From Acidisoma silvae (GTDB lineage Bacteria > Pseudomonadota > Alphaproteobacteria > Acetobacterales > Acetobacteraceae), in assembly GCF_020618775.1 (NCBI RefSeq), contig NZ_JAESVB010000007.1, forward strand, positions 124,001 to 188,000: DNA of 64,000 nucleotides, given 5' to 3'. Position 1 is the stretch's first letter; each line of letters opens with the position of its first letter. A program made the translations under genes and the position numbers. The notes under the pieces were generated by a model that worked only from the letters and a program-made list of their open reading frames with translations, did not search any database and was not told the DNA's origin. Shown here in pieces: positions 35,427 to 44,967 of this stretch.

Positions 35427-36028
35427 CCCGGCGGCAGAGGTGAGGCGCCGCCGGCCGCCATGGCGATCAGTTGCGGGCCGGCCACCAGAGCGATGGTCAG
35501 GAGGTTGATGATCAGGACCAGCAGGATGGCCCGCCCGATGGTCAATGCCAGCGCGTGGCGCGCCAGAAACCAATGCAGCCAGAAGGCATAGGCCAGCAGC
35601 AGGCAGCACAGCACGATGACGATCGGCCGCAGGGGCAGACCGGCCTGAACCATGATGCCGGCCAGAACCACCAGCACCGCGCCCAGCACCGGCAGAATCC
35701 ACTGGCACCAGTTGAAGGCGGTCGCGAAGCGAAACCAGCCCGCTTCCTTGCCCCAGCGACGGGCCAGGGAAAAGGACAGGACTGGCGGCGCCAGAATGGC
35801 GACCAGCGAGGCCAGAAAATCGGTGATACCGTCCAGAACGCGGCCCTGCATGCCCATCAGCACGCAGCCGACCAGCGGAAAGGCGATCATCGGCGCCAGG
35901 CTGGACAGGAAGGGATCGGGGCCATTGCCGATTTCCGCCAGTCCCGTGGCCTTTCCCCGGCAGATCAGGACGATGCCGCGCAAAATATTGGCGCGGCCCG
36001 GCTTCGCATTCATGCCCTGCCCCATCAT
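35423..36028 (-). CDS. Hypothetical membrane protein, Yip1-like (second of a related pair)
   Basis: A 201-residue protein with about five hydrophobic helices. It contains ILAPPVLSFSLARRWG and GWFRFATAFNWCQWILPVL, and this W-x-RF-x-x-A-x-NW pattern recurs in its neighbour. Yip1-family membrane proteins share such an arrangement, so that is the tentative family. Its ATG overlaps the dapE stop (ATGA), so it is translated with the lysine-pathway genes. A link to cell-wall precursor supply is only guilt by association. Confidence 0.75.
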   Translation of the reverse strand: MMGQGMNAKPGRANILRGIVLICRGKATGLAEIGNGPDPFLSSLAPMIAFPLVGCVLMGMQGRVLDGITDFLASLVAILAPPVLSFSLARRWGKEAGWFRFATAFNWCQWILPVLGAVLVVLAGIMVQAGLPLRPIVIVLCCLLLAYAFWLHWFLARHALALTIGRAILLVLIINLLTIALVAGPQLIAMAAGGASPLPPG

Positions 36029-37170
36029 GCCGAGAAACGCTCCAAAATCGCCGCATAGGCACCGGCCAGGCGGCGCAGGTCGGCGACGGTCGTATGCTCG
36101 TCGACCTTATGCATGCTCTGACCGACGAGACCGAATTCGGCGACGGGGCAGAGATGCGTAATGAACCGCGCATCCGAGGTACCGCCGCCAGTATCCAGTT
36201 TCGGCACGCGGCCGAAGATATCGCCGATGACCGCGGCCAGCATGTCGACCTCGCCACCCGGATCGGTCAGGAAACTGTCGCCGGTGCGGTGGAAGGTGAT
36301 GCTTGCATCCGGCGCATGGGTCGCCGCCTCGGCCTTGATCCAGGCTTCCAGGCTCGCCGCCGTATGGGCGTCGTTGTAGCGGATATTCAGCTTGGCCGTG
36401 GCGAGCGCCGGAATGACATTGGTCGCCGGATTGCCGACATCGACGCTGGTGACCTGTAGCGAGGACGGCTGGAACCAGCGATTGCCCTCATCCAGCCGGC
36501 GCGTCACCAAAGCCTGAAGCAGGGCCAGAATTTTATGAACGGGATTATCCGCCAGATGCGGATAGGCGGCATGGCCCTGCACGCCCGGCACGGCAATCGC
36601 CGCACTCAGGCTGCCGCGCCGGCCGATCTTGATGATATCGCCGAGCGCCTGCGGATTGGTGGGCTCGCCCACCAGACAGAAATCGGGGATTTCGCCATGG
36701 TCGCGCATCCAGTCGACGACGCGGACGGTGCCGTCATGCGCCGGGCCTTCTTCATCGCCGGTAATCAGCAGGGAGACGGACCCGGGCAGCTTGCCCGCGT
36801 CGCGGGCCTGGACGACGCCGGCCACGAAAGCCGCGATGGCAGCCTTCATGTCGCAGGCGCCACGGCCATACAGAATGCCGTCCTCCACCACCCCGCCGAA
36901 AGGATCATGCCGCCAGCCCTCGCCCGGCGGCACGACATCCGTATGGCCCGCAAAGCAAAAATGCGGCGCCCCGCTGCCGAGACGCGCATAGAGATTGGGC
37001 GTCGTGCCGAAGGTCAGACGATGGACGGTGAAGCCGAGAGCGCTCAGCGCCTCGGCCAGCACATCCATCGCGCCGGCATCGGCGGGCGTGACGCTGGCGC
37101 AGCGCAGCAGCGCCTGTGCCAGCGGCAGCGGATCCGCCAAGGTGATGGGCAGGGTGGCGGCAGCACTCAC
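36025..37170 (-). CDS. dapE: Succinyl-diaminopimelate desuccinylase
   Basis: M20 metallopeptidase that converts N-succinyl-LL-diaminopimelate to LL-diaminopimelate in lysine and peptidoglycan synthesis. It has 381 residues. Metal and catalytic motifs are [28 protein letters not shown] and a C-terminal [12 protein letters not shown]. Its ATG overlaps the dapD stop (ATGA), and it is overlapped in turn by the membrane-protein gene. Confidence 0.97.
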   Translation of the reverse strand: MSAAATLPITLADPLPLAQALLRCASVTPADAGAMDVLAEALSALGFTVHRLTFGTTPNLYARLGSGAPHFCFAGHTDVVPPGEGWRHDPFGGVVEDGILYGRGACDMKAAIAAFVAGVVQARDAGKLPGSVSLLITGDEEGPAHDGTVRVVDWMRDHGEIPDFCLVGEPTNPQALGDIIKIGRRGSLSAAIAVPGVQGHAAYPHLADNPVHKILALLQALVTRRLDEGNRWFQPSSLQVTSVDVGNPATNVIPALATAKLNIRYNDAHTAASLEAWIKAEAATHAPDASITFHRTGDSFLTDPGGEVDMLAAVIGDIFGRVPKLDTGGGTSDARFITHLCPVAEFGLVGQSMHKVDEHTTVADLRRLAGAYAAILERFSA

Positions 37171-38021
37171 GTGCGCAGCAGGTCGTTGATGGAGGTCTTT
37201 TCGCGCGTGCGCTGATCGACGCGCTTGACGATGACGGCGCAGGCGAGTGAAGGGCCCGGCGAGCCATCGGCGAGCGGCTTGCCCGGCAGGGTGCCCGGCA
37301 CGACGACCGAGTAGGCCGGCACGCGGCCCTGGAAGACCTCGCCGCTGGCGCGGTCGATGATTTTGGTGGAGGCACCGAGGAAGACGCCCATGGAGACGAC
37401 CGAACCGCGCTCGACGATGAAGCCTTCGGCGACTTCAGACCGCGCGCCGATGAAGCAGTCATCCTCGATCACGACGGGATTGGCCTGAAGCGGTTCCAAC
37501 ACGCCGCCGAGGCCGACGCCGCCCGAAATATGGCAGTTGCGGCCGACCTGGGCGCAGGAGCCGACGGTCGACCAGGTGTCGATCATGGTGCCTTCGCCGA
37601 CATAGGCGCCGACATTCACGAAGGACGGCATCAGCACGACATTCTTCGCGATGAAGGCGGAGCGGCGCACGATGGCACCCGGCACGGCGCGGAAGCCGGC
37701 ATCGGCGAAGCGGTTGTCGCCCCAGCCCTCGAACTTCATCGGCACCTTGTCATAGACGGGCGCGCCGCCGGAACCCGGCATGGCGACACTGTCCTGAAGA
37801 CGGAAGGACAGCAGCACGGCCTTTTTCAGCCACTGGTTGACCTGCCAGCCATCGGCGGTCGGCTCGGCGACGCGGGCTTCGCCCGATTCCAGCAGCGCCA
37901 GCGCCGCATCGACGGCCTCGCGATCGGCGCCGGCCGTTTTGGACGAAATTTCGGTCCGGCGATCCCACAGGGCATCGATCAGCGGGGCCAGTTCAGGAGC
38001 GGCCAGACTCGCGCTCGTCAT
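37167..38021 (-). CDS. dapD: Tetrahydrodipicolinate N-succinyltransferase
   Basis: Left-handed beta-helix acyltransferase that succinylates tetrahydrodipicolinate. The product is 284 residues. Signature segments are [27 protein letters not shown] (shown by ends VRRSAFI and VGAYVGEG), [17 protein letters not shown] and [14 protein letters not shown]. The ATG at 38021 is chosen because GGAG lies six bases upstream; the in-frame ATG at 38033 has no ribosome site. First gene of the dapD-dapE operon. Confidence 0.97.
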   Translation of the reverse strand: MTSASLAAPELAPLIDALWDRRTEISSKTAGADREAVDAALALLESGEARVAEPTADGWQVNQWLKKAVLLSFRLQDSVAMPGSGGAPVYDKVPMKFEGWGDNRFADAGFRAVPGAIVRRSAFIAKNVVLMPSFVNVGAYVGEGTMIDTWSTVGSCAQVGRNCHISGGVGLGGVLEPLQANPVVIEDDCFIGARSEVAEGFIVERGSVVSMGVFLGASTKIIDRASGEVFQGRVPAYSVVVPGTLPGKPLADGSPGPSLACAVIVKRVDQRTREKTSINDLLRT

Positions 38022-38072
38022 ATCAGTCTCCATCCGGGAAGGGGCGGACCTTTAAGCCCCCGGTCGCTCCTG

Positions 38073-38960
38073 TCAACGCGGGAGCGTCCCTTCATGCGGG
38101 TTAGACCAGGTCGTGAGGCCGATGCCGGCGGTGGTGAAGGTCGTGGCCAGACGCGGGCTGGTGAGCGCCGCCAGCTCCGCCTCATGCTCATAATCCGGCA
38201 TGAAGCGGTCGAGCACGGCATCGCGTCCGGCGGCCGGGTGGAAATAGATTTCCGACAGGCCGGGCGGCAGGCAAGGCGCCAATGTCAGCAGCCGGTGCTC
38301 CGTCATATGGCCGCTCCAGGCGATGCCGAAGGCGTGGTCGTTGACGGCAAGCCTGGCCCGCCGCGCCTGGGCGCGCAGCAGTTGCGTCCAGGCCAGCAGC
38401 GCGCGCGCGCCGATACCCTGCGGGATGCCGAGCCCGGCCATCACGCCGGCGGGCTCGGCCGGAATGCGCATCGCACGCAGGCCGTATTGCTGCCCGGCCG
38501 CGATCATCATCCGCCCGACGACAGGGTGCAGATGCATATGCTTATGGGCATTGGCATGGTCCAGCGTCAGGCCGGTGGCGGAAAAGGTGCGGAACTGGGC
38601 CGCGATCTCCCGCGACAATTGCGCCTTCACGCGAGGATGGAAGGCGTAGCGCAGGCCGAGGCCGAGTTGGTCGGAGGGGATGCGCCCCTCCCCGTCCAGC
38701 AATTCGGCGATCTCGGCAGGCGGAAGAACCGCCGGCCCTTCAATCGCGACCAGATGCAGCCCGACTTTCAAATTGGGCATGCTACGCGCCCGGCGCACGG
38801 CGTCCGCCGCCGCATCACCCGCGACCATCAGGCTGGCGGTCGACAGCAGTCCGTCGCGATGGGCGCGCTCGATCCCCTCATTGACGGCGATGGACAGGCC
38901 GAAATCATCGGCCGAGATGATCGCCCGGCGTTCCGGGGCTCGGCGGGTATTCCCTGTCAT
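38073..38960 (-). CDS. hpnK: Hopanoid N-acetylglucosaminyl deacetylase-type protein HpnK
   Basis: ChbG/YdjC-family deacetylase, 295 residues. ISADDFGLSIAVNEG holds the metal-binding Asp, and NAHKHMHLHP the metal-binding His residues. In Burkholderia cenocepacia HpnK removes the acetyl group from the N-acetylglucosamine that HpnI adds to bacteriohopanetetrol. Start choice is uncertain: ATG at 38960 is used, but ATGs at 38972 and 38981 are in frame and all lie within a palindromic element. The gene follows hpnJ by about 100 bases. Confidence 0.9.
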   Translation of the reverse strand: MTGNTRRAPERRAIISADDFGLSIAVNEGIERAHRDGLLSTASLMVAGDAAADAVRRARSMPNLKVGLHLVAIEGPAVLPPAEIAELLDGEGRIPSDQLGLGLRYAFHPRVKAQLSREIAAQFRTFSATGLTLDHANAHKHMHLHPVVGRMMIAAGQQYGLRAMRIPAEPAGVMAGLGIPQGIGARALLAWTQLLRAQARRARLAVNDHAFGIAWSGHMTEHRLLTLAPCLPPGLSEIYFHPAAGRDAVLDRFMPDYEHEAELAALTSPRLATTFTTAGIGLTTWSNPHEGTLPR

Positions 38961-39035
38961 GCGCGGCTTCATGCCGCGCATCTACCCGTTGCAGCGCCCA
39001 ACAGGGTAGATCCCCGGGACGAGCCCGGGGATGAC
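38956..39035. repeat. Mirrored palindrome (REP-like element, copy 6), covering the hpnK start
   Basis: GTCAT/ATGAC ends enclose GCGCGGCTTCATGCCGCGC, a central TCTACCC/GGGTAGA stem and CCCCGGGACGAGCCCGGGG. Together these form a three-stem cruciform. It shares its left hairpin and central stem with copy 7. It overlaps the probable hpnK start codon. Confidence 0.85.
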
Positions 39036-39059
39036 GACAAGCGCAAAACGGGCGAGACC

Positions 39060-40490
39060 TTAAGCGGCGATCTTGTGGCGCTCGCGCAGGAACTGGAAGA
39101 ATTCCACGCCTTCGCGCAGGCGGCGCACCAGCATCTGCCGGCTGCCCAGCATCTCCCACACGATGGAGCCGATCTTCGAGCGGCGGAAGTAGAAGCGCTT
39201 GTAGAAGACTTCCACGTTGTCGAAGATTTCCTGATGCGTCAGATGCTCGTAGCTCAGCGGCGCGATCTGGATGCCGCTATCATCGATCAGTTCCGCGTTT
39301 TTCGCGTCCAGCCAACCGTTTTCCAGCGCCTGTTTGTAAAGCGCGGTACCCGGATAGGGCGCGGCCAGGGAGACCTGGATGGTATGCGGGTTGATGCGGG
39401 TCGCGAATTCGATCGTCTCTTCGATCGTCTCCTTCGTCTCGCCCGGCAGGCCAAGGATGAAGGTGCCGTGAATCTTGATGCCGAGCTCGTGGCAGTCCTT
39501 GGTGAACTGCTCCGCCGTCGTGACCAGCATGCCCTTCTTGATGTTGTGCAGGATCTGCTGATTGCCGCTTTCGTAGCCGACGAGCAGCAGGCGCAGGCCA
39601 TTGGCCTTCAGCACTTCCAGCGTCTTGCGCGGCACATTGGCCTTGGCATTGCAGGACCAGGTGACGCCGAGCTTGCCGAGTTCCTTCGCGATTTCCTCGG
39701 CGCGCGGCAGGTTGTCGGTGAAGGTGTCGTCGTCGAAGAAGAATTCCTTGACCTGCGGGAAGTCCTTCATCGCCTGCTTGATTTCGGCGGCCACATGCTC
39801 GGGGCTGCGCACGCGATAGCGATGGCCACCAACCGTCTGCGGCCACAGGCAGAAGGTGCAGCGGGATTTGCAGCCACGGCCGGTATAGATCGAAATATAG
39901 GGGTGCTTCAGGTACCCGATGAAATAGTCTTCGATCTTGAGGTCGCGCTTGTAGACGTCGGTCACGAAGGGCAGCTGATCCATGTCTTCCAGGATCGCGC
40001 GGTCCTTATTGTGCTTAATTTCGCCCGAGGCATCGCGGTAGGAGATGCCGTCGACTTCCGCCCAGTCGCGGCCTTCGGCGATTTCCTTGATCGTGAAATC
40101 GAACTCGTTGCGGGCGACGAAATCGACGGCGGTCGAGGCCGCCAGGCTCTCGGTCGGCTGCACGGCGACCTTGGCGCCGACGAAGCCGATCTTCACGGCA
40201 GGATTCGTCAGCTTGATCTGCTCGGCGACCTTCACGTCATTCTGGAAGGACGGCGTCGAGGTGTGGATGATGACGAGATCGCGGTTCTTCACATCCGCCA
40301 GAATCGGCTCCATGCCCATGCGGGACGGCGGCGCGTCGATCAGGCGGCTGCCCGGCACCAGGGCCGCAGGCTGAGCCAGCCAGGTCGGATACCAGAAGGA
40401 TTTGATTTCCCGCCGCGCCTGGTAGCGCGAACCCGCGCCTCCGTCGAAGCCATCAAACGAGGGCGGCTGCAGGAACAGTGTCTTCATCAT
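39060..40490 (-). CDS. hpnJ: Radical SAM hopanoid cyclitol-ether synthase HpnJ
   Basis: A 476-residue radical SAM protein with an N-terminal cobalamin-binding-like domain (residues 1 to about 150) and the cluster motif CKSRCTFC (Cys207, 211 and 214). HpnJ is known to catalyse the ring contraction that converts bacteriohopanetetrol-glucosamine to the cyclitol ether. The start MMKTLFLQPPSF fits the family. It begins two bases after the hpnI stop and precedes hpnK, in the reaction-linked order hpnI-hpnJ-hpnK. Confidence 0.95.
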   Translation of the reverse strand: MMKTLFLQPPSFDGFDGGAGSRYQARREIKSFWYPTWLAQPAALVPGSRLIDAPPSRMGMEPILADVKNRDLVIIHTSTPSFQNDVKVAEQIKLTNPAVKIGFVGAKVAVQPTESLAASTAVDFVARNEFDFTIKEIAEGRDWAEVDGISYRDASGEIKHNKDRAILEDMDQLPFVTDVYKRDLKIEDYFIGYLKHPYISIYTGRGCKSRCTFCLWPQTVGGHRYRVRSPEHVAAEIKQAMKDFPQVKEFFFDDDTFTDNLPRAEEIAKELGKLGVTWSCNAKANVPRKTLEVLKANGLRLLLVGYESGNQQILHNIKKGMLVTTAEQFTKDCHELGIKIHGTFILGLPGETKETIEETIEFATRINPHTIQVSLAAPYPGTALYKQALENGWLDAKNAELIDDSGIQIAPLSYEHLTHQEIFDNVEVFYKRFYFRRSKIGSIVWEMLGSRQMLVRRLREGVEFFQFLRERHKIAA

Positions 40491-40492
40491 AG

Positions 40493-41689
40493 CTAATTGA
40501 TACCCCGAGTAAGGCGGCCTGTCTTGCCGAAGCGTAGTCTACCGAAACCAAGCGAGCCAGAGCCGGCCCTGAAGTGCTGACGGTCCGAGCCGGCAGCCAT
40601 ACTATTGCCGCGCCAGACAACACGATTGCCAAGATAGCTGGCAAATAGAACCGACAGCGAGAAGAATTCGCGAGCCGGCAGCAGCCAGCCGGAAAAACGG
40701 CCGCGCCCGATCTGGCGCGTCACGGCTTGCATGAACAAAGCCCGTGCCAGCCAGACAACCGCCGCGAAAGCCAGCGACCACCAGGTGAAGCCCGCGGCCA
40801 GCACCGTCATGAACCCCCAGAAGACCGGAAACTGAAGGGCGGTCGTCGCATAGGTGACCGGCTCCAGCGCACGAATGGTGCGGGCCCAGCGCAGTTCATG
40901 CGCGAACAGGGCGCCGAGCGAATCTTCCGCCACCGTGGTGACGACGATGCCGGAGATCATGGCGATTCGCTGGCCGGTGCCGCGCACCAGCCGGCCGATC
41001 GCGAAATCATCCGCCAGATGCGGCAGCAGGGCGTGCAGGCCACCGATGGCGTCCAGCGTCTGGCGCCGCAGAGCGACGGCCGCGCCCAGGCAATCCTGCC
41101 GGCCCAGCATACGCCCGACCATGACGCCGGGCAGGAAAATATGATTGATCTGCGCGGCGCCGAAAGGTCCGACCAGGCCCGGCCGGCTGGCGATGCCGGT
41201 ATAGAGCGCGGTTACCAGACCGACATCGGGGGCGGCCAATCCGGCGACGACGCGTTCCAGAAACTGCGGCGTCACATGCACGTCCGAATCGGCCATGACG
41301 ATGATGTCGTGCCGGGCGGCGGACCACATGTTGATGAGGTTGGCGATCTTGCGATTGCCCGTATGCTGCGTGTCATCAATGATAAGTGTTATGTCCCGCG
41401 CGGGGAAAAGCGCCTGTAGTCTTTCGACCACGGCGATCGCCGGATCATTGCTGTCCTGCACGCCGAAGATAACCTGATAATGCGGATAGGACTGGGTGCA
41501 GAAGGAGGCGAGCGCGGCCTCCAGCAGCGGCTCGTCGCCCTTCAGCGGCTTCAGGATGGTCACCGGCGGCCGCTCGGCCAAATGCGGCCGCGGCTGCTGG
41601 TTGAATCGCTTCAACGCCTGCCACGCTCCACCGGCCTGCACCAGGCCGGCTGCGGAAAAGAGAGCCGTCGCGTCCGCGAGCAGGGTCAA
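40493..41689 (-). CDS. hpnI: Hopanoid glycosyltransferase HpnI
   Basis: Membrane-associated family 2 glycosyltransferase, 398 residues. VTILKPLKGDEPLLEAALASF begins the nucleotide-sugar domain (written here as ends VTILKPLKG and EAALASF). DSDVHV is the metal-binding acidic motif, and HELRWARTIR the acceptor-side RW motif. Hydrophobic helices follow near the C-terminus. HpnI adds N-acetylglucosamine to bacteriohopanetetrol, as shown in Burkholderia. It follows hpnM by 21 bases. Confidence 0.93.
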   Translation of the reverse strand: MTLLADATALFSAAGLVQAGGAWQALKRFNQQPRPHLAERPPVTILKPLKGDEPLLEAALASFCTQSYPHYQVIFGVQDSNDPAIAVVERLQALFPARDITLIIDDTQHTGNRKIANLINMWSAARHDIIVMADSDVHVTPQFLERVVAGLAAPDVGLVTALYTGIASRPGLVGPFGAAQINHIFLPGVMVGRMLGRQDCLGAAVALRRQTLDAIGGLHALLPHLADDFAIGRLVRGTGQRIAMISGIVVTTVAEDSLGALFAHELRWARTIRALEPVTYATTALQFPVFWGFMTVLAAGFTWWSLAFAAVVWLARALFMQAVTRQIGRGRFSGWLLPAREFFSLSVLFASYLGNRVVWRGNSMAAGSDRQHFRAGSGSLGFGRLRFGKTGRLTRGIN

Positions 41690-41710
41690 GGCCTGAAGGC
41701 TCCTACGGGT

Positions 41711-42343
41711 TCAAGAACTGATCGCGCCGGCCGAGAGGGTCGAGACTTTCTGTTCCAGGCTGGCGATCAGCTGCGTGGCATTGCCGTCCGACAGGAGGGA
41801 CGCGAAGTCGGAACGCTGCACCGCAACACGGCTGATTGTTCCGTCTAGCAAAATATCCTGGATTTTCCAGCCCATTGCGTTCTGCCCCATGACGTAATCG
41901 ATCCGCAGGCTGTCTCCGGACGACTTGGCGAGCGAACTTGTCACCACCTGTTCCGCGCCGACGCTGCGCGTCTGCGGTGAGATGGACGAGACTTCGCCGC
42001 TATAGCTGTGAAAATTCGCGACATAGGTCGCGATGATGAAGCTGCGGAAAACAGCCTGAAGCTTCTCCTGCTGCGCCACCGGCAAACCGCTCCAGTAAGA
42101 TCCGACCGAGACGCGGAGGATGCGGGACAGGTCGAAGACCTGATCCACGATCGGCGCCAGGGTCTGGAACCGTTCCAGGAAAGACGTCTGGTCGCCGGCC
42201 TTCATGACCGCGATCAGCCCGGCATTGAGCGTGCTGACCGGTGCCGTCGGCGCACCAGCCGCCGTCTGGGCCAAAGCCGCAGGGGGAACAAGCGCCGTGG
42301 AACAGGCTGCCGCGAGAAAAATCCGTCGTGACACCAGCATCAT
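41711..42343 (-). CDS. hpnM: MlaC/Ttg2-like periplasmic lipid carrier HpnM
   Basis: A 210-residue exported protein. The signal peptide (MMLVSRRIFLAAACSTALV, then a cut near AALAQ) is followed by the Tgt2/MlaC-like domain, with DLSRILRVSVGSYWSGL near residue 75. HpnM proteins are the hopanoid-cluster version of MlaC and are thought to carry lipids between membranes. The start is one of two adjacent ATGs (42343 or 42340); a longer frame to 42391 has no signal sequence. It is the first gene of hpnM-hpnI-hpnJ-hpnK and diverges from ispH. Confidence 0.9.
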   Translation of the reverse strand: MMLVSRRIFLAAACSTALVPPAALAQTAAGAPTAPVSTLNAGLIAVMKAGDQTSFLERFQTLAPIVDQVFDLSRILRVSVGSYWSGLPVAQQEKLQAVFRSFIIATYVANFHSYSGEVSSISPQTRSVGAEQVVTSSLAKSSGDSLRIDYVMGQNAMGWKIQDILLDGTISRVAVQRSDFASLLSDGNATQLIASLEQKVSTLSAGAISS

Positions 42344-42728
42344 GCTATCTCGCGACCAGAGGCCGCCCTCCAAAAACATCTTGACCCGCACCCGGCCGTC
42401 GGAAACCCCTTCGGCGTGCCATAGAACGAGGAGGGGTGAACCGTCTCTTGCAACCCGTCTTCGGCCTCAACTTTGCGGAGCCAGATCAAGCGTGCGGCGC
42501 GGTTGTACCTAACGCCGATCCGAAAACAAGTGTCCCTGCTCGCGACCGTGCCCCTCGTTACCCCACGGGTTCGTGAACGACCTGATTGCAACGCAGCAAA
42601 ACCTTGCTCAGACTTCGGCAATTGCTTATCCCGTGATATGAGTGGCTTGCGAGCCATCATGACTTTTGGCCCAATGTTCCCCCCCTGTTCCGGGACACCG
42701 GCCAAGGATTTTGGAGAAGACCAGACAT
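42344..42728. other. Divergent control region between hpnM and ispH
   Basis: About 385 bases with no gene. Both transcription units of the hopanoid region start here. GGAGAAG lies ten bases before the ispH ATG. A possible plus-strand promoter is TTGCTC with TATCCC 17 bases later, around 42600-42640, but the match is weak. No regulator site was recognised. Confidence 0.6.
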
Positions 42729-43658
42729 ATGCGTGTCCTCCTCGCCCAGCCGCGCGGATTCTGTGCGGGCGTCGTTCGCGCGATCGATATCGTCGAACGT
42801 GCTCTCAAGAAATACGGCCCACCGATCTATGTGCGGCATGAAATTGTTCATAATCGTCACGTCGTCGAAGACCTGCGCCAGCGTGGTGCCGTTTTCGTGG
42901 ACGAGTTGGACGAGGTGCCAGAAGGCGCCATTACCGTATTCAGCGCCCATGGCGTCGCCAAAAAGGTGCAGGACGAAGCCGTGAGCCTGGGCCTGCCGGT
43001 GATCGACGCCACCTGCCCGCTCGTCGCCAAGGTTCATGCCGAAGGCCGCCGCTATGCGAGCCAGGACCGGGAGATCGTGCTGATCGGCCATGCCGGTCAT
43101 GCCGAGGTTGAAGGCACGATCGGCCAGATTCCGGGCAAGGTCCACCTTGTCCAGACGGTGGCCGATGTCGACACCCTGGCTGTCGCCGACGAAGGCAAAC
43201 TGGCCTATGTGACGCAGACGACCCTGTCGGTTGACGATACGCGCGGCATCATCCAGGCATTGCAGACCCGATTCCCGACCATCATGGGCCCGGACGTCCG
43301 CGATATCTGCTATGCGACGCAGAACAGGCAGCAGGCAGTCCGCGATCTGGCAAAGGAAGTCGATGTCATCCTGGTCGTCGGCTCGCGCAACAGCTCCAAC
43401 TCCAATCGCCTGCGCGAATTGGGCGAGGAACTGGGCTGCCGCTCCTATCTGATCGACGATGAAAAAGGCCTGCAACCCGAATGGTTCGACGGTATCGACC
43501 GCGTCGGTGTCACGGCCGGTGCCTCGGCGCCGGAAGTTCTGGTCCAAAACGTGCTTGACGGCCTGCGCCAGTTTGGCGAGGTCGAGGTCGGCCTGCTTGA
43601 CGGCGTGCCGGAAGATGTCCGTTTCCGCCTACCGCCCGAAGTGGCGGATGTCGCTTAA
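42729..43658 (+). CDS. ispH: 4-hydroxy-3-methylbut-2-enyl diphosphate reductase
   Basis: Iron-sulfur enzyme of the last MEP-pathway step, producing isopentenyl and dimethylallyl diphosphate. It has 309 residues. The three cluster cysteines are Cys12 (RGFCAGV), Cys96 (DATCPLV) and Cys194 (ICYATQNRQ). The catalytic TQTTLSVDD and [10 protein letters not shown] segments are intact. The ATG at 42729 begins exactly at the family start [10 protein letters not shown]. It precedes hpnH by 19 bases, coupling isoprenoid supply to hopanoid tailoring. Confidence 0.98.
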   Translation: MRVLLAQPRGFCAGVVRAIDIVERALKKYGPPIYVRHEIVHNRHVVEDLRQRGAVFVDELDEVPEGAITVFSAHGVAKKVQDEAVSLGLPVIDATCPLVAKVHAEGRRYASQDREIVLIGHAGHAEVEGTIGQIPGKVHLVQTVADVDTLAVADEGKLAYVTQTTLSVDDTRGIIQALQTRFPTIMGPDVRDICYATQNRQQAVRDLAKEVDVILVVGSRNSSNSNRLRELGEELGCRSYLIDDEKGLQPEWFDGIDRVGVTAGASAPEVLVQNVLDGLRQFGEVEVGLLDGVPEDVRFRLPPEVADVA

Positions 43659-43677
43659 CAATAGGGGCTGACCACTT

Positions 43678-44850
43678 ATGGGTGTTCCACTCAATCAAGC
43701 GCTCCGCGTTGGCGCCTATGTCGTCAAGCAGCATCTGATCGGCAACAAGCGCTACCCGCTGGTGCTGATGCTGGAGCCGTTGTTCCGCTGCAACCTGGCC
43801 TGCAATGGCTGCGGCAAAATCGACTATCCGGCGCCGATTCTGAATCAGCGCCTGTCGGTCGAGGAATGCATCGAAGCGGCCGAGGAATGCGGCGCGCCGA
43901 TCGTCGCCATCGCCGGCGGCGAGCCGCTGCTGCACAAGGAAATGCCGCAGATCGTCGAAGAACTGCTGAAGCGCGGCAAGTTCATCTATCTCTGCACGAA
44001 CGCGCTGCTGCTTGAGAAGAAGATCGACCTCTACAAGCCGCACAAGAACTTCGCCTGGGATATCCATCTCGACGGCGACAAAGAGATGCATGACAACGCG
44101 GTGAGCCAGGAAGGCACCTACGATGTCGCCGTCCGCGCCATCAAGGACGCCAAGAAGCGCGGTTTCCGCCTGTGCATCAACACCACGCTGTTCGACGGCG
44201 CCCAGCCGGAGCGCGTCGGCAAGTTCATCGACAGTGCGATGGATCTTGGCATCGACGGCGTCATGATCTCGCCGGGCTATGCCTATGAGCGCGCGCCCGA
44301 CAAGGAGCACTTCCTCAACCGCCAGAAGACCAAGGAACTGTTTCGCGGCATCTTCCGCTACGGCAAGGGCCGCAAGTGGAAGTTCAACCAGTCGGCGCTG
44401 TTCCTGGACTTCCTGGCCGGCAACCAGACCTTCCACTGCACGCCCTGGGGCAAGCCCGCGCGTAACGTCTTCGGCTGGCAGCGTCCCTGCTACCTGCTCG
44501 GTGAAGGCTACACGAAAACCTATGCCGAGCTGATGGCGACGACGGACTGGGACCAGTACGGCACCGGCAATTACGAAAAATGCGCCGACTGCATGGTCCA
44601 TTCCGGCTATGAGGCGACCGCCGTGATGGAAGCCATCAAGCACCCGATCAAGATGGCCGTCTCCGCCATTCGCGGACCCAAGACGGAGGGCGCAATGGCT
44701 GCCGAAATTCCGCTCGATAAGCAGCGCCCGGCCGACTACGCCATGTTCAGCCGCCATGTCGAAGAGAAGATGGAAGAGCTGGCGACCAAGTCACCCAAGG
44801 TTCGCGTGACGCGCAGCAAAGCCCCTGAGGCTTTCGGCGCCGCCGACTAA
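43678..44850 (+). CDS. hpnH: Adenosyl-hopane synthase, radical SAM protein HpnH
   Basis: Radical SAM enzyme of 390 residues that adds the 5'-deoxyadenosyl group to diploptene to make adenosylhopane, the first side-chain step. The cluster motif is CNLACNGC (Cys38, 42 and 45). GVPLNQALRVGAYVVKQHL is the family start. The last 20 codons lie over a sequence that, on the other strand, resembles the end of hpnG. A terminator follows 50 bases after the stop. Confidence 0.96.
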   Translation: MGVPLNQALRVGAYVVKQHLIGNKRYPLVLMLEPLFRCNLACNGCGKIDYPAPILNQRLSVEECIEAAEECGAPIVAIAGGEPLLHKEMPQIVEELLKRGKFIYLCTNALLLEKKIDLYKPHKNFAWDIHLDGDKEMHDNAVSQEGTYDVAVRAIKDAKKRGFRLCINTTLFDGAQPERVGKFIDSAMDLGIDGVMISPGYAYERAPDKEHFLNRQKTKELFRGIFRYGKGRKWKFNQSALFLDFLAGNQTFHCTPWGKPARNVFGWQRPCYLLGEGYTKTYAELMATTDWDQYGTGNYEKCADCMVHSGYEATAVMEAIKHPIKMAVSAIRGPKTEGAMAAEIPLDKQRPADYAMFSRHVEEKMEELATKSPKVRVTRSKAPEAFGAAD

Positions 44851-44900
44851 CGCCTTTTCCGGCTTCGCGCCGCCGCGGGCGATAACTGAGTGCTTTTGGC

Positions 44901-44929
44901 AAATGGCGGGTCTATCGGCCCGCCATTTT
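44901..44929 (+). terminator. Probable terminator after hpnH
   Basis: AAATGGCGGG pairs with CCCGCCATTT over 10 bases with an eight-base loop, followed by T and CT. It separates ispH-hpnH from the FkbM gene. Confidence 0.7.
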
Positions 44930-44967
44930 CTATGCGCGTGTAAGCCGCACCACAGCGGACCGTCCTT

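Noticed and set aside
34818-36257. Long 479-codon version of the membrane-protein gene
   Set aside because: The first part is a shadow of dapE and the second membrane gene. The ATGA overlap at 35423-35426 gives the natural start.
37530-40496. A 988-codon plus-strand open frame across dapD, hpnK and hpnJ
   Set aside because: It is antisense to three well-supported genes, has a composition typical of high-GC shadow frames (runs of Gly, Arg, Ala, His) and has no ribosome site or recognisable domain.
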